Shown: positions 43,966 to 57,230 of the stretch, piece by piece
Layout: each line of letters begins with the position of its first letter
How positions within the stretch are numbered: position 1 is the stretch's first letter
DNA from: Sycobia sp. Sy_11
Lineage: Eukaryota > Arthropoda > Insecta > Hymenoptera > Epichrysomallidae
Assembly: GCA_018907035.1 (NCBI GenBank)
Contig: JACCIC010000189.1
Coordinates: 956,001 to 1,020,000, forward strand
Length of the DNA: 64,000 bases
Direction: 5' to 3'
Made by a program: the position numbers and the translations under genes
Notes under the pieces: model-generated
What the model saw: the letters and a program-made list of their open reading frames with translations, nothing else
The model's database searches: none
What the model was told of the DNA's origin: nothing

Positions 43966-45990
43966 GTATATATTGTACAGGTTAGAGGAATGGGTTGGTG
44001 CAATAAAAAATATTAGGAAGCGATAATAATAGATTCATAAGCGATAATACCCGAAATGGGCCTGCAGATGTGCACAAATCATGATTAGATAGTCCACCCT
44101 ACCCAGTTCTTTTCTCTACGTTCCAAAATACAGATATTGTGTTTCGATTTTGGACGATGCGCAGAACTCGTTTTTTTTTTTTTTTCACGCGCCGGCATTT
44201 GTGGGTGCCGCGACTATATTAAGTAGGAAAGCCTAATTAGACTTACGGCGACAGATGTACACTGCTTATGACTAATTCCAAATTACGTTTACGAATGTGC
44301 TTCGGAGCGAACGAGCAGATGGGGATTTCGAAGAACGGATCAATGTGCAAGAATGCAGAATGATAAAGAAATAAGATATTGGTGTAAACGACACGAATTT
44401 GTACGATCCTCTTAAACTGATGAGAATTGTTTTAAAGACTAATCCTTTGCAGATATCATCCAAAAGTTAATCATGACTCATTAATGATCGATTTTAATTT
44501 TAGTACATACAGAATAATTAAGAGTGATATTTTTATTAGACTATCAATGCCACTCATGATCCAAATCTTTAACAATATATTTCTTAAGAAACAAAAGCGC
44601 ACAGAATGTCACTGTTACTCAGAAAATTCCAAGACCTACATTGACGAGAAAAACCAATTCTGAATAATGAAATTTATATCGGTATAAGATGATATGTTGG
44701 AAAATATTATTATAGTTTTAGAAATTGCATCCTTTTTTACTAGTATCGTTTGTTTTTATTTATCTACACGAGTCGTAATTAATATTTGAGATATTACAAC
44801 CTCATGAGTTTAATAGAACACCGATCATAGCTGTCATGAATTGCGTGGACAATTTGATCTCATTCTTTAAGAAATAAAATTAAACATTTTAAGTCTGTTA
44901 AAAACGATCGGTCGGCTGTTATTCACTATCATTCTGTATCGTTAATCATTGTGCAAATAAATGGCCTCCGTTGGACAGAAACGTAGTTTCTATTTATATT
45001 AGCAAAAAGATTTGTTAACATTACCTTCTTTTTCCCGCTCTACGTGTCGTTTTATGTAATATTCGAGCTATAAGACTTATTATTTTTCGTGTAGATGATT
45101 TAAAGTGCATAAATATCTGTAACATATTGAATAATAATGAAAAACGAACCTAACACGAAGAAAAAGTCGTTTGGGAATGCATCATTGCTAGTGTGTCGGA
45201 AATGTCAGATTTCTTTTAAGAGCGCTACAACGAAGCAGAAACAGCGTAAATTCATAAGACTGAATAAGACAGAAGTCTTAAAGAAGTGAAAACGTGTATA
45301 TAAATTGTAGAGAACGTGATATTTTTAACATATAAGAGGTATTTTAGAACAAACATGTTATCAAAATTTATAAGATAGTAATTGATTATATTGTGGCACA
45401 TAATTATTTTAAAATCTCTCATTTTACTATTCTGTATACACCAATATAATTATTGAAACCAACTTTTTTTTTTGGAACCAAGCTATATTTAGAATTTAGT
45501 ACCTAATAATGGAAGTTTGTAGACCAATCGATACCGTCGTCATCGTTATAGCTGCTCACTGCTCGGATTTGACAATATTCTTGTATACTTTGAGCAAATT
45601 TTTTCTTACAAAGTTACTTGTTATTTATTCGAAATTCATATGATTCCTCAATTCTTATAGGTCCTTACACAATATTTCAGAATTCTTTCCATAGACCTAA
45701 TCAATGGCTTTTTTGATTGTATATTCATTAGGTTCTATTGGTTTTCCACATATTACGACACTGATAATACCTCGAAAATTGGCAAAAGTCTCGTTAGTGC
45801 AACGTAAGTAATTTTTCCAGAATAATATCAATGCCATTTTCAAAATCGTATAAATAGAAATACATATAATGTAACTGAGTTAACAATGTAATTGCGGCAA
45901 CGAAAATCCGAGCTGTCTATGTGCTACTGACAGATTTTATATGCGCGTGCAAAACTCGATACGAGTATCGGATTTCAGCGGTTTTAGAAT
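43966..45990. other. AT-rich desert
   Basis: Unique AT-rich sequence with a T15 tract at about 44170. No further element was recognised. Confidence 0.55.
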
Positions 45991-46427
45991 TAGTTTGCGT
46001 TAATTAAATTTGCGTGCCCGGGACAGGAGGGCGGAAATATCGCGCATTAAAGGAATTATAGCGTCCAGATATACTACTTTTAATTTATACCGTGAAAGAT
46101 ACTAATTTGCATATAAACTTATAGCTGGAATATAAGACGAGGACGACTTACGGTGTAACGGACCGATCAGAGAAATTTCTGCCGTTTTCTGAGAGCAGCC
46201 AGTACCTTCCATATAGATTCGTCGATATTGTTTTCCTTACATTCTCTTCCATCCGCGTTATTGGATAACGGATAATTCTTTAGACGCAATCTCCAGCAAT
46301 CGACCTAATAACAGCGAGTATCGGTCACGATCGCGCGTTCACGCACGATCCCGGCTATACACGCTTGTATTATCCGTACACGGTGGCTATATATGTATGT
46401 GTGTATATATAGATATATATATATACA

Positions 46428-46463
<36 letters not shown>

Positions 46464-46671
46464 GATACGCACGCAGTTTCGCTCTCCTCCGCGCGCTCGA
46501 TCGCTCGCGTGGAAGTGAAAGTACGGTGTTCCGAAAGGAAACGCGCGCCACCCGCGCACCGCGCCTCGCCTGTACAGTCCGATGCCTCTTGGTACTGCGA
46601 GTTTCGCCTTATAAGTGGCCGTTTCACACTAGCGCCCGTATTTTACCACCGTGGTATCGTATATAGGTACA

Positions 46672-46707
46672 CGCGCGCGCGCGCGCGCACACACACACAC
46701 ACACACA
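46672..46707. repeat. Compound (GC)n-(CA)n
   Basis: CG alternation passes into CA, about 36 bp of alternating purine-pyrimidine. Confidence 0.9.
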
Positions 46708-46881
46708 TTGTGTTCTGCTCGGATAATGTTTATCCAGAGCGCACTTGCGCAACTTCAGGATCTAAATAAATACACAACCGTATTTTCTGAATCGCCCGTT
46801 CTATAACCTCTGGTATATACGAACGGTGGTCGGGGGGGGGGGGACTCTCATTGATTGCGGGCCGCGCTAGCATCGACGGGT

Positions 46882-46882
46882 C

Positions 46883-46935
<53 letters not shown>
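46882..46935. repeat. Compound (TA)n-(TG)n
   Basis: A short TA run passes into about 41 bp of TG. Confidence 0.95.
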
Positions 46936-46937
<2 letters not shown>

Positions 46938-47210
46938 ATGTGCGCATAAGTATACAGCGCGGGCTCGCTCGTTGGCGCTTCGCGTTAGAAAACCGAAAGT
47001 GAAGGCGCGCCGCGCGCCGCCGAGATTTTTTTCTACCTTCGCCGATGCTCGAAAGGTAAATGGGAGCTGGGGCGGGGGGGGGGGGTTGGTTGGTCTGCGG
47101 CCACGGCGGCGACCGGGTCGAATTACGCCTCCTGGTAATTTTTGCGATAATTGTCTGCGAAATTAATAGAGTACAGTGGCCGTAACGACGTTCCTCGAAC
47201 GCGCGCCCGC

Positions 47211-47211
<1 letters not shown>

Positions 47212-47253
<42 letters not shown>
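47212..47253. repeat. (TA)n microsatellite, about 42 bp
   Basis: Pure alternation between GCGCCCGCG and CGTATACATACG. Confidence 0.95.
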
Positions 47254-47254
<1 letters not shown>

Positions 47255-47658
47255 GTATACATACGTTACATACGGCTCGGGCGTATCTAATATTGTTATA
47301 CGTGCGCGCGGTTCGGCGTGATTATTGAAAGAGAAAAAACAATTTAAGGAGAAACTCTTATTACCGGCGCTTATCGCCGCGTTTATCGCGCGCGCCCGCG
47401 CTCAATCAGCAGATGCATGGGAACGGCGCGTGCTCACCGAAAAACCAAAGACCGCGCGCACGTGACCCTCGTTAAATTTCATTAATTTCGGCGTTCGCGC
47501 CGACGGTGAGAAATAGGCGATTATTTAACGGGTTGCGTTTGGCTCGATACGTCATTTTTCGAATTTTTATAATCATTCCTACGCTAAGAATAATTGTGCA
47601 TAAATCCAAATTATAAGACGTAAATTATACCGATAAATATTATATAATTTAATTTAGC

Positions 47659-47900
47659 TAGTCTTTGAAGATGAACCGGAGCGGTTCGAAACGTCGGGCA
47701 CGTGGTGAGGGCGTACAGATTGTCCTTTGCTAACATAGAACATGAATTATTTTATTTTTAATATTTAGTACCATTTCCATTTCCGATACTGATGGGGTGA
47801 TTATAAACGAGGACAATCCAGCTGTCATTCTATTATCATTGTATACGACCGTATAAAGACTGTGAGACCGATTAGAATAGTTATTAATTTAATATAAAAA
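47659..47900. repeat. Interspersed repeat, copy B
   Basis: Same family and orientation as 6996-7314. The opening motif is better preserved here: GAACC-GGAGC-GGTTC forms a perfect 5-bp stem between TGAAGAT and GAAACGTC. It ends in TATAAAGACTGTGAGACCG and TTATTAATTT, as copy A does. Confidence 0.6.
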
Positions 47901-48477
47901 GATGTACAAGAGAAGGGGGAAATCTTTTTCATCGCTGACTTAACGAACGACGTACAAACAAAAAATAAGAAAGTAAAAAAAATAATAATCAATCTTTGCC
48001 CTCTCGAATATAAGTGAGTTAAAAGCTTTCCTGCGCCTCGATCAATAAATAAGCAATATATAATGATAATAAGGTACAATCGAGATTTTCACCGGGCCGT
48101 CCCTCGGATTCGCCGGTAAGATCTATTCCCGCGCGGCCCCCACGCCCGGCGCCCCGATTTATCGGCGCATTTATTACGATACGCGCGCAACTTCATAAGC
48201 TCGGCATTGAAGAAGCGCGCTAACCGCCGCGGCCGCGCAATTGATAATGGCCGGGCGCTCTCGCGGCCGCGCGCCCCGATGAGTTCCGTTACATCCTCCC
48301 GAGGGGCCCGAAATTATTTCGTCCTCCGAGCGCGCATCGATACTGCCTCCCATCCCCCTCCCCCCCCCCAACCGCCCGCGCCCCTTATCCAGCGCGTCCG
48401 TAATAATATACAATTTACCAGGGGGGGAGAGAGGAAAGGAGAAAATAAATAAAGCAAGAGAGAAGGAATGGCGGAGA

Positions 48478-48530
48478 GAGGGGGAGAGAGAGAGAGAGAG
48501 AAAGAAAGAATGAAAGAAAGAAAGCCGGGT
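48478..48530. repeat. (GA)n followed by (GAAA)n
   Basis: GA alternation passes into GAAAGAAAGAATGAAAG. Confidence 0.85.
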
Positions 48531-48702
48531 CTGCGCGCACGCACGCACGCGCGCGCGGGGCCCGGTCGTGTGTCATCGTAAAGTGATTCTGCCGATTTTC
48601 GGCGCGTGAGCAGCGCGCGCGCCGGTGTGGTACTGCCGGAGAGGGCCACCTCCCCCTTGACGGGGAGCGCGCATACGCCCGGGAGGCTAATTTATGGCTA
48701 CG

Positions 48703-48704
<2 letters not shown>

Positions 48705-48760
<56 letters not shown>
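48705..48760. repeat. (AT)n microsatellite, about 56 bp
   Basis: Pure alternation between CTACGCAC and CATACGCACAC. Confidence 0.95.
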
Positions 48761-48764
<4 letters not shown>

Positions 48765-49006
48765 CGCACACATATGGGTCGTAGAGATTGTGGCCGCGAT
48801 ACCAGCCGGACTCGCCGCAGCGCTCGCGCTATATGGGCCCGCGCGAGCGGCGCGGCGCGCATGAGTTATTGCGAGTTTGGCATGCGCGCGTTAAATTCAA
48901 TAAAGTTATTTTTGCCGAGCCTGCAGGGGAGGGACAAGAGGGAGGTGAAAGGTGGGGAGGGACAGTGGGGGCGAAGCGAGGAGGTTCCTCTCCACCCTTT
49001 CTCCAT

Positions 49007-49042
49007 TTCTCTCTCTCTCTCTCTCTCACTCTCTCTCTCACT
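49007..49042. repeat. CT array
   Basis: CT alternation with two CACT breaks. Confidence 0.9.
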
Positions 49043-49561
49043 CGCATATTCATTTTCTCCATCTGTATTGATCTTTCCTCGATGCATATCCGCCTCCTCG
49101 CAGCGAAAAGACGAGGCTGCAGCGAGGGTCCCACCTTCCCCTTATGTGTAAATATATATATATACGATTACAATACGACGCGAATTCTCTCGCTGGCTTT
49201 CTCCCTTTTCTTACTTTTTCAACTGTAGAAGTAAATAATACGCGCGACCCATTGAATTATCGGCTTTAAATTTCACATTTCACGCAAGCCGCAAAGCTTG
49301 TCAGCGCCCCGCCCCGATGGAGACATTATAAATGTTAATTGCTCGAATTGCACAGTTATCTCGGTCGTCTCCTCTGCTCTTCGCGAGGCAATCTTTTTTT
49401 GACTTTTTTCGATCTCTAACACCCTCCCCTCCTCCGCGTACCGACGCATTTGCATCTCAATCTCTCCTGAAACGTGGCGAACCCGCGTGATTTAGCCGAT
49501 GCGCGGTGGTGTCCGCCTTACAGTTCGATATATTTTTAGATTAGCTCGTGTGTCCGAGTGC

Positions 49562-49566
<5 letters not shown>

Positions 49567-49607
<41 letters not shown>
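49567..49607. repeat. (TA)n microsatellite, about 41 bp
   Basis: Pure alternation between CCATTT and CACATAAAAAAGG. Confidence 0.95.
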
Positions 49608-49610
<3 letters not shown>

Positions 49611-49694
49611 ATAAAAAAGGGAGAGCAATCGAGAACGGCTCGACACCACGGACGCCTTTAAATTTCGGCGAAAGTACGACTTTTTGTCACGAAG

Positions 49695-49716
49695 TATATA
49701 CATATATATATATAGA

Positions 49717-49758
<42 letters not shown>
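49695..49758. repeat. (TA)n array with CATA and GATA interruptions
   Basis: About 64 bp with three interruptions. Confidence 0.95.
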
Positions 49759-49984
49759 CGCAGATACTTGGGGCTCGCGAAGAGTCGATAATTTTTCCCT
49801 CTCCCTCGCCTTTTAACGAGCGGTCGCGCGGCGCGCGGTGCCGGGATTTAGGCGGGCGATGTTTCATGCGGACCGGTGGAATAAATACTGGGGTGCCGGC
49901 GCTGGACGAAAATTCGTATAAATTCCGTTAAGTAATCGGGCATAAAGAATTTAAGGGGAGTATATATACCGCGCGATCTTATAC

Positions 49985-49989
<5 letters not shown>

Positions 49990-50043
<54 letters not shown>
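49990..50043. repeat. (TA)n microsatellite, about 54 bp
   Basis: Pure alternation between ATACTATATG and GCGTCGGTG. Confidence 0.95.
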
Positions 50044-50046
<3 letters not shown>

Positions 50047-51170
50047 TCGGTGACTCGTAAATCGCGAAATGAAATTGCAGGGTAATTTCCTTTATATCGG
50101 AGCATCGCCTTATCAATGACGAATGTATTAGCGACGTATATTTGTCAGTCATCTTGGATATAAATTAAAACAAAAAAAAAAAAACAATAAACCCGTTATA
50201 CATACACTGGCGGAGAGATCGAAAAAGATCCATATATAAAGTATACTTCGATTTCCGATGCATCGAGCACGATTTAACAAAGTGAAAGAAAATACCATAA
50301 TTACCTCATGCACGATGGGCATCGCAGATTCGATCCGTAGCCATAACTGATCCCCCATCTAAGACGACAGTGGCGCCAATCGCAAACACATACAGGAGCG
50401 GCTAGCGCGAAGTAAATAAAATACTTAAGGGAGGAACGAAGCCAGCGTGAAATGATCCCCTTTCACCCCTCCCCGCCATTCTTCCACTTACGCGTGATGC
50501 GCCACGCGCGTCATCATTATGCAGCTATATATGTGTATATTATATATATATAGTGCGCATCCCGCGGACTATAATACACCCCACCCCCCCCCCTCGTTTG
50601 GAGCGTTTGAGCGGCGCACGGGCCGGTGCGTGCGCGGTACGCGCGACAGCGGCGCGCAGGAAGCGAGTCTCTCACGGCGCGTGTAATGTTGCGCGCGTCC
50701 GCGGCGGGCCGGAAGTTGTCGTCGGGTCGGTCGGGCGTGCCGTGGCCACGCGTACCGCGCCGCTCCTACGCATACGTAATGGGACGATTGAAGCCGCCGC
50801 GCCCCGGCGTAATCGACCGCGCGCCCGCTCTGCCGACCGACGCCGTAACGGCCGCCGCGCAGGGGGACGCGCGCGACGACCTCGGGGCCCCGGAGCGATC
50901 TGGCGCTTTTGGCTTTTGTCCGACGGTACTTATACATATCAATATATATATCAATATATATATAGTCGCGCCATCCCTCGGGAAATTATGGAGGAGCCAA
51001 TGGCGCCCGTCGATCCATTTGTATTTTTGTAATTGTACATAATATAGATGTCGATTGTTTCGTCAAATTATACGCGCTTGTAGGGCGCCTCGATAAAATT
51101 GACGAGGGCGAGATTTCTCACGGGCTCGGCTGATCTTTTCGTGATAATGTAAATATGCGTAAGACAGCTA

Positions 51171-53080
51171 TTAATTACGAACGGCCGTTGAACGTTTATA
51201 GCTATCTAATAATCAAATTTCATTTTTTTTTTTTTGTTGGTAAGGGAGTCGACAAATTGATTATAGTCAATGATTATTGATTATTATTAGTCCAAATTTA
51301 TTGCAGTACATAATGTTAGTTCATTTTATCGAAAATCCAATGAAAAATTTAAATAAACGCATCGATTTTTTTATTACAAATTACTTCTAGTAAGAAATGA
51401 CTTCAAATTAGTGTATAACGAGCGTTGGCGGTGGAGCGAAGAAAATCGCGTGGATAATATTCATTCGGAGTGCAATCTAAAAGTTGTTGGGGTTTACCGA
51501 AATAAAATTCTTCCCTAGCATTATTACTGAAATAATTTTCCGGTAATACCAGTGTACGAGTATTCCACGTTCTCGATTAAACGATGTAGGTTTAAATAAA
51601 AATGGTTCCTCCGATGCTCGGCTTATATCTCATTCGTAAGAGTTACGGTCGATTACAGAATAATTTTAACAGCCATCAAAAGTTATTATATGAATAATGT
51701 GAAACGTAGAAATTCATGCAACAAATTAAGTCTTTGAGCTATAAAAATCGATTTCTGGAGGATTTTCGACCTAATTATAGTTTCTGAAAAAACGGCTAAG
51801 GGGCAAACCTAGTAATTTCATATATATATTGACCACCAATTCCACGAGAACGATTTCGATGAAAGATGTAAGAGAAATAAGAGAAATATCTCACCGTCGC
51901 TCCTTCCGAATCTAACTCAAAAATATGGAACATCGAATGCTGTCAATACTCGTAAGTTGACGCTAGTAATGCATTTCGATTCCGGAAACGACAGGTCTTA
52001 TTTGTAATTCATTCGCTCTTATTCTATGGACGTCTCAATATACGAGTCCTCGGATAACAAGTTTTCACGCTGAAAAGTTTCGTCGGACGCGCAAACATTC
52101 GACTGTTAGAGAACAGCTGCGTACTTTCTCCATCCTGTTCGTAACTGTATTTTAATCAATTGATGAGGTCTATGTATCTTTGATTGGTCTCTGCTTGCAC
52201 GGTACTGATAATAAATAAAATAAACGACAACGATTAAATGGGACTGTCATTTTGAAACTACTATGTGCACTTGTACAAATGTAGAATATACATATGTAAT
52301 ATTTATAAGTTTTTCCTAGTTCGATCCATAGTCTAAAGTCAATTAGAAAATCGTCATTATAGTTTAATCTTATAATAATTTTGTTATTTATAGATTATTG
52401 CGTTAAACTATTTGTATTCATATAATGCAAAAAGCAGAAATCTACAGACATATATGTAGCTCATGACCATAAACGTGAACGTCAGGATTAAGTTGGAACT
52501 ATTAAATAAGTATGTCAGTATCAGGAGTAACGTTTCCAGGAATCATCTATTTAGATGATCTAGAATGAAATTCTATGCACCGATTTTATGCACCGATGTC
52601 CATAAAATCTGTGATCCACGCCTATTTAAGATTTATGAACATAATGGTCAAGCATTCGGAATTAATTTCTTTCAAGCGCGGTCTAAAGATCTCTTTCAAA
52701 TTTGAATTTCGGATTGCTATTAAAAAGAAAAAAATTTCATTTCGAAAAGCTAGGATAATTCGTAATTTCAGTTTTATTCCGCGCTTTCTGAAAATCGATT
52801 AATTCGCTTGGGTAACGATGTATTTCCCATAATTCTTCGACAACGTATTATGGATGCATACAGCCGTTTTCGGATCGAATATATTTTTAAAAAATTCATT
52901 TTCTTCATTTCGACTAAAATTAACCAAGCCTGTCGCATTAGTGCGTTGCTAAATTATGCGACATTTTCAAGAAATCGACGTAAGAAAACGCCTCCGTTTA
53001 TCGATTATGTACAAAACGATTACTGCCCCACTTTCGATCAGCCCCATCGAGCAAAGATCCCCCTACCCCCCCGCCCCTTT
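51171..53080. other. AT-rich desert
   Basis: Unique AT-rich sequence with a small perfect hairpin (ATCATCT..AGATGAT) near 52543-52560. The 75- and 91-codon frames at 52575 and 52808 have AT-driven composition and no recognisable features. Confidence 0.55.
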
Positions 53081-53160
53081 TGACATTTAACCGTCAGGCC
53101 CAACTCGTCGACCGCCACCTCGCTCTCGAGTCCCAATAATTGTGATGTGTTTCAACCAGC

Positions 53161-53166
<6 letters not shown>

Positions 53167-53204
<38 letters not shown>
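53167..53204. repeat. (TA)n microsatellite, about 38 bp
   Basis: Pure alternation between CTATATG and CGCGCATAGG. Confidence 0.95.
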
Positions 53205-53205
<1 letters not shown>

Positions 53206-53385
53206 GCGCATAGGGCGCGAACGCTATCTCTGAAAAATCGTGCGGGCGCGCGGACACCTGCCCGCCTATAAGTACGCTCGCGCGTGCCGGCGCACATGCC
53301 GCGGCGCGTGCGCGTCGAGTGTGACGAGCCCGGGCGGCGACGCGAGCCCTCTTGCTCATTACGTGTGTTTATATACACATATACT

Positions 53386-53391
<6 letters not shown>

Positions 53392-53424
<33 letters not shown>
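53392..53424. repeat. (AT)n microsatellite, about 33 bp
   Basis: Pure alternation between ATATAC and GCGCGCCCCG. Confidence 0.95.
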
Positions 53425-53429
<5 letters not shown>

Positions 53430-53740
53430 CCCCGAACGCTGCATTGCCGGGAGGTCGCTGCCGGGGCCCGTTATTTTTGTCCACGACATCGCGCGCCGCG
53501 GACTGTCGTCCTTCTCCTACCCCCCTCCTCTCCTCGGTCTTTCGTGCGTCCCCGCGGCTCGGATGCGCGCGCGCGCGTGGCTTAAATTTTCTGTGTTTTT
53601 AGCAAATGGTCGCTATGGCGCCACGGCAGGGTCGCGTGCATCAAATGACCGTTTTTCTTTTTTTTTTTTTTTTGTCGTTTTTTCGGCCCTCCGGCTCGTC
53701 GACGAATAGCAGAATATGTTATGCTGTACGACCGTTGTTT

Positions 53741-54930
53741 ACTGCGTACTATCTGTACACATATTCTGATATAAATTCTGATATAAATTTTTTCGGATGA
53801 ATTTTTTTAATAAAAAATTTATGATTATTGATCGATATAATTTTTTGAACAGATGCAGCCTAGCATTTTTGAGTTTTTTTTAGCAACGTAGATCATATAC
53901 GATTCGAAGGACTTTTTCCATTTTATTTTCAGCATATTAAATGGATTTAATTTCTACTATCTAATGACTTCCACATCTAATAACTTCTATATTGGAGCTG
54001 AATATACTTTGAAAAAAATTTCTACAAAGTTTGCAAATTTATTCAAATTTTATGGAAACAATTTGATTTAATAATACATATTTTGTTTTTAATATTTTAT
54101 ATATACCAAAATTTGACACCTCTGCTGGGCATTTCAATTCCCGTGTCCTTGGCAAATTTAACTACGAACAAATAGGGGACAGGTTGTTTATAAAATCAAA
54201 GAAAAAATATATTATTTCAAACTTACTACCATGTGTGCCATTTGTTATAATCAACTTTATTTTCATTTATATATGACAAAATGCAAAACTTTAAATTCAT
54301 TCTATTACTCAATGAGACCAATTGTAATTTCGACCTAAAAAATAAAATAATTATATTTTCAATTTATTTTAAAGAACAATGAAAGTGTATTGCAAAAAAT
54401 TTTTCATTTTTCTCTACGAAAAGGCCTCCAGATGATAGCAAAGTTTCATTTTAAAGTAAAACATGCCTTCAAAAAGCAAACTGATTCCCTTTTTATTTTC
54501 TGATGTCCTTGAAAATGGGAGGCGCGAAACTTAAAAATAATTAATTTATATATATATTTATATTTATATGTAACTTGATTAATGATAAAATTTTAAATTT
54601 TGAAAAGTAACGCATGGAACAAAAATTAAATCCTTCAAATTGTTACCGGTACATCGAGAATATTTTTGTCTCATTAATCATTACGTGATTAAAATTTGAA
54701 AATACAAATATGTTCAGAAATGTTACACTCCCCTACTGGTTTCGTAATCGTTCAGCCTTTAAATGACATTTACTTGCTCGTATTGTTGTATTATATATAT
54801 AAAAAAAAAAAAAAATCATTACAAATATCTCCGCTTAATTAAATTTTAACGGTACACAATGCGCATGAGCAATCATTCCTGTTTCAATGAAAATACCAAA
54901 TTTACGTTATCATACTTGCAATCGCGACGA
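53741..54930. other. AT-rich desert
   Basis: Contains a 12-bp direct duplication (TTCTGATATAAA) at 53764-53787 and otherwise unique AT-rich DNA. Confidence 0.6.
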
Positions 54931-55560
54931 TATACCCGCATTAAGAAGCAAGCGAGCAAGAGAGGGAGTGAGAGGCAAACCTTGCTTAACGCGAGCCTTA
55001 TTTACGCCCGGGAGGCCAAAATTTATTTTTAAAGAAAGTTTTTGAAGCCTGAAAAATCCATTACTCAACGCTCGAAATGCAAAAGGATTTCTCAATTCCA
55101 CCTCCCCCGTCGCACCCGGGCCGCACACGCGGGCCGGGTCTGCGCCCGGTGTAGAATTATCCGCAGCGCGCGCTGCGCGCTCTCTGCTTTCTTTTCTCTT
55201 CTTCCTCCGTCTCTTTCGTCCATCTCGTTCTTTTTTTCATCGCGACCGGCAGTTTTTATCGAAAGAGAGGGCTCATTAAGCACGCTCGCGGACTCGCACG
55301 CGGGGAAGTTACGATTTTCGTACCGCTCCTAACGCGCGCGAGATAAACTCGGGAGACGCGCGACGCGCGAGCGGCCGCCCGGCGCGCGCGAGCGCGAGAT
55401 CGCGGGTGGGCCGGGCAATATGCGCATTGTAATAATGAACACCTCGTATTCGTGCCGAAGAGAAAGTTCACGTTGGCTGTGCGCATGTATACGGGCGGAC
55501 GGGATTTAAAGTGACTCCGGCACGGGTGCAAAATAATCGAGCCGATTTGTTTCGCTCGTA
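54931..55560. other. GC-rich island, no supported gene
   Basis: CpG-rich from 55090 to 55170 and 55290 to 55430. No convincing coding frame. Confidence 0.5.
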
Positions 55561-55588
55561 TATGTGTGTGTACATATATATATATATG

Positions 55589-55589
<1 letters not shown>

Positions 55590-55634
<45 letters not shown>
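55590..55634. repeat. (AT)n microsatellite, about 45 bp
   Basis: Pure alternation after TATATATGTT. Confidence 0.95.
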
Positions 55635-55637
<3 letters not shown>

Positions 55638-55846
55638 TATACGGCGAGGAATATAATTCTGCACCCTTATTCGAATGGTATAGATATACACTGTTACTAA
55701 GGATAAAGTATTAATGGCGCTCAAGAATTATGATTGACTGGGTATTACGAAAAGCCTTCCACTCGCTCACTATATAATTGACAGCTTATGATAGAATTTG
55801 AATTTTTTTTAATTTATAAACTACATTATATAACTATATTACACAA

Positions 55847-55851
<5 letters not shown>

Positions 55852-55905
<54 letters not shown>
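55852..55905. repeat. (AT)n microsatellite, about 54 bp
   Basis: Pure alternation between AAATATGT and GATATATGTATG. Confidence 0.95.
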
Positions 55906-55907
<2 letters not shown>

Positions 55908-56044
55908 TATATGTATGTATACATTGTTGCAAAAATACTTTCTGACAACGACATACATACGTATATGACCAATGCACATACATACAGGCAAATAAATACA
56001 CAAATGTTTCGATGAATTAATAGCAATGAAGAAAAAAGAATTAC

Positions 56045-56113
56045 CTGACTGTGGACTTGAGTTTGCACCCGATCTGCCCTCGATCCTCCGAGCAGAGAAG
56101 AGTTACAGAAGTA
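56045..56113 (-). other. Candidate 69-bp internal exon, minus strand
   Basis: On the minus strand TTGCAG precedes 69 bp of about 52% GC within strongly AT-rich DNA. The segment ends at TCAG|GTAATT, a good donor. It is a whole number of codons, open, and reads YFCNSSLLGGSRADRVQTQV then HSQ. The GC rise matches the splice-bounded segment closely. The pyrimidine tract before the acceptor is weak and I recognise no family. Confidence 0.3.
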
Positions 56114-56301
56114 CTGCAACTTTGTCCGTTATTTAACTTTGTCTGTATTCTATACTAAATCTAAAGTAGCGTTCGTCATTGTTATATTGTTCAATTTTAC
56201 ATTAACGTTTTCCGATTTCGTATAAAGTAAATAATTGGAATTAACAGATAGAGAATACTTTTTATAAACTTAAATGTATGTTGTTTACTTTTTAGTAACA
56301 A

Positions 56302-56354
<53 letters not shown>

Positions 56355-57230
56355 GAATATAAAAATACGTGTATCTAATAATTATATTTAAATCATTAAA
56401 TTTTTTACTTTAACTTTTATTTTCTAAATATCCTAAATATTGTGAAAAATCATATCTGCTTCATTCGTCTGTAATTTTTGATAATTACTATCTTTCAGTA
56501 CATTTTCCAATAAATAAATATATAAATATACGTGTACAATCTAATTATATGTTGTATGTATCAGTTGAAGCAGCCTTTTCTTTCTTTCATTCGTTTTTTT
56601 TTCCACGCGTAATGTAAATATTCCTAGAACTATAATTCAGGATACAATCTTATTAGGCGATCAAGAACGATAGATTGGCCAATCAATCTTCATGGAGCGT
56701 AGACGAAAAATAGTTTGATTATGTAGCTTATATAGCAGTTGAGGAAATTAATGTATATTGCATCTGATTTGGAATAAGTAACGATAATGTGGTCGTTTTC
56801 GATATATGATTGCGAATTCGGTTTTTGATAAAGGATAATTGCAGATCTATATTTGTTAATTTAATTTTCTCTACTTAAGGTTTCTATTATAAAAACTTTG
56901 ATATCTATATATCTTTTACAAGGGCTATATAACGGTTATATTACTTTGTATATTTTAGATTGTAATTTTTTTTTTTTTAAATATAATCTGTATCATTTTG
57001 CATCGCCCATTGTACATTTTACTTTGTCAAATTGTTCGCAATGAATTGCGCAAGTCGCCTTTTAAACCAATCAAATCGATCACTCGTAGACAGGCTAATA
57101 ATACACGACTAGCGATTTTCTTCCGACTCGTGCGCGATTAAAAATTAAACGCACTCCCGAAGCTAAATGAATTAAAAACGAGGGGAAGGGAGGCTCTCGA
57201 TAGGTTTTTTCATTAAAAAACTGGCGCAAC
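56114..57230. other. AT-rich desert
   Basis: Unique AT-rich DNA apart from one TA array. Confidence 0.6.
56307..56349. repeat. (AT)n microsatellite, about 43 bp
   Basis: Pure alternation between AATATTA and AAAACAG. Confidence 0.95.

Larger units (their letters stand above)
45991..47658. other. Mixed to GC-rich segment, no supported gene
   Basis: CpG-rich from 46470 to 46680, 46940 to 47120 and 47280 to 47510, with TTTATCG at 47382 and G tracts at 46831-46843 and 47071-47085. Confidence 0.5.
48080..51170. other. Series of GC-rich islands, no supported gene
   Basis: CpG-rich at 48080-48420, 48540-48700, 48780-48900, 49800-49900 and 50570-50930. It holds C tracts (48355-48370, 50581-50592) and TTTATCG at 48158. 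Large overlapping Arg/Ala frames on both strands around 50560-51030 are compositional. Confidence 0.5.
53081..53740. other. GC-rich island, no supported gene
   Basis: CpG-rich around 53215-53350 and 53424-53580. Frames are compositional or cross TA arrays. Confidence 0.5.
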
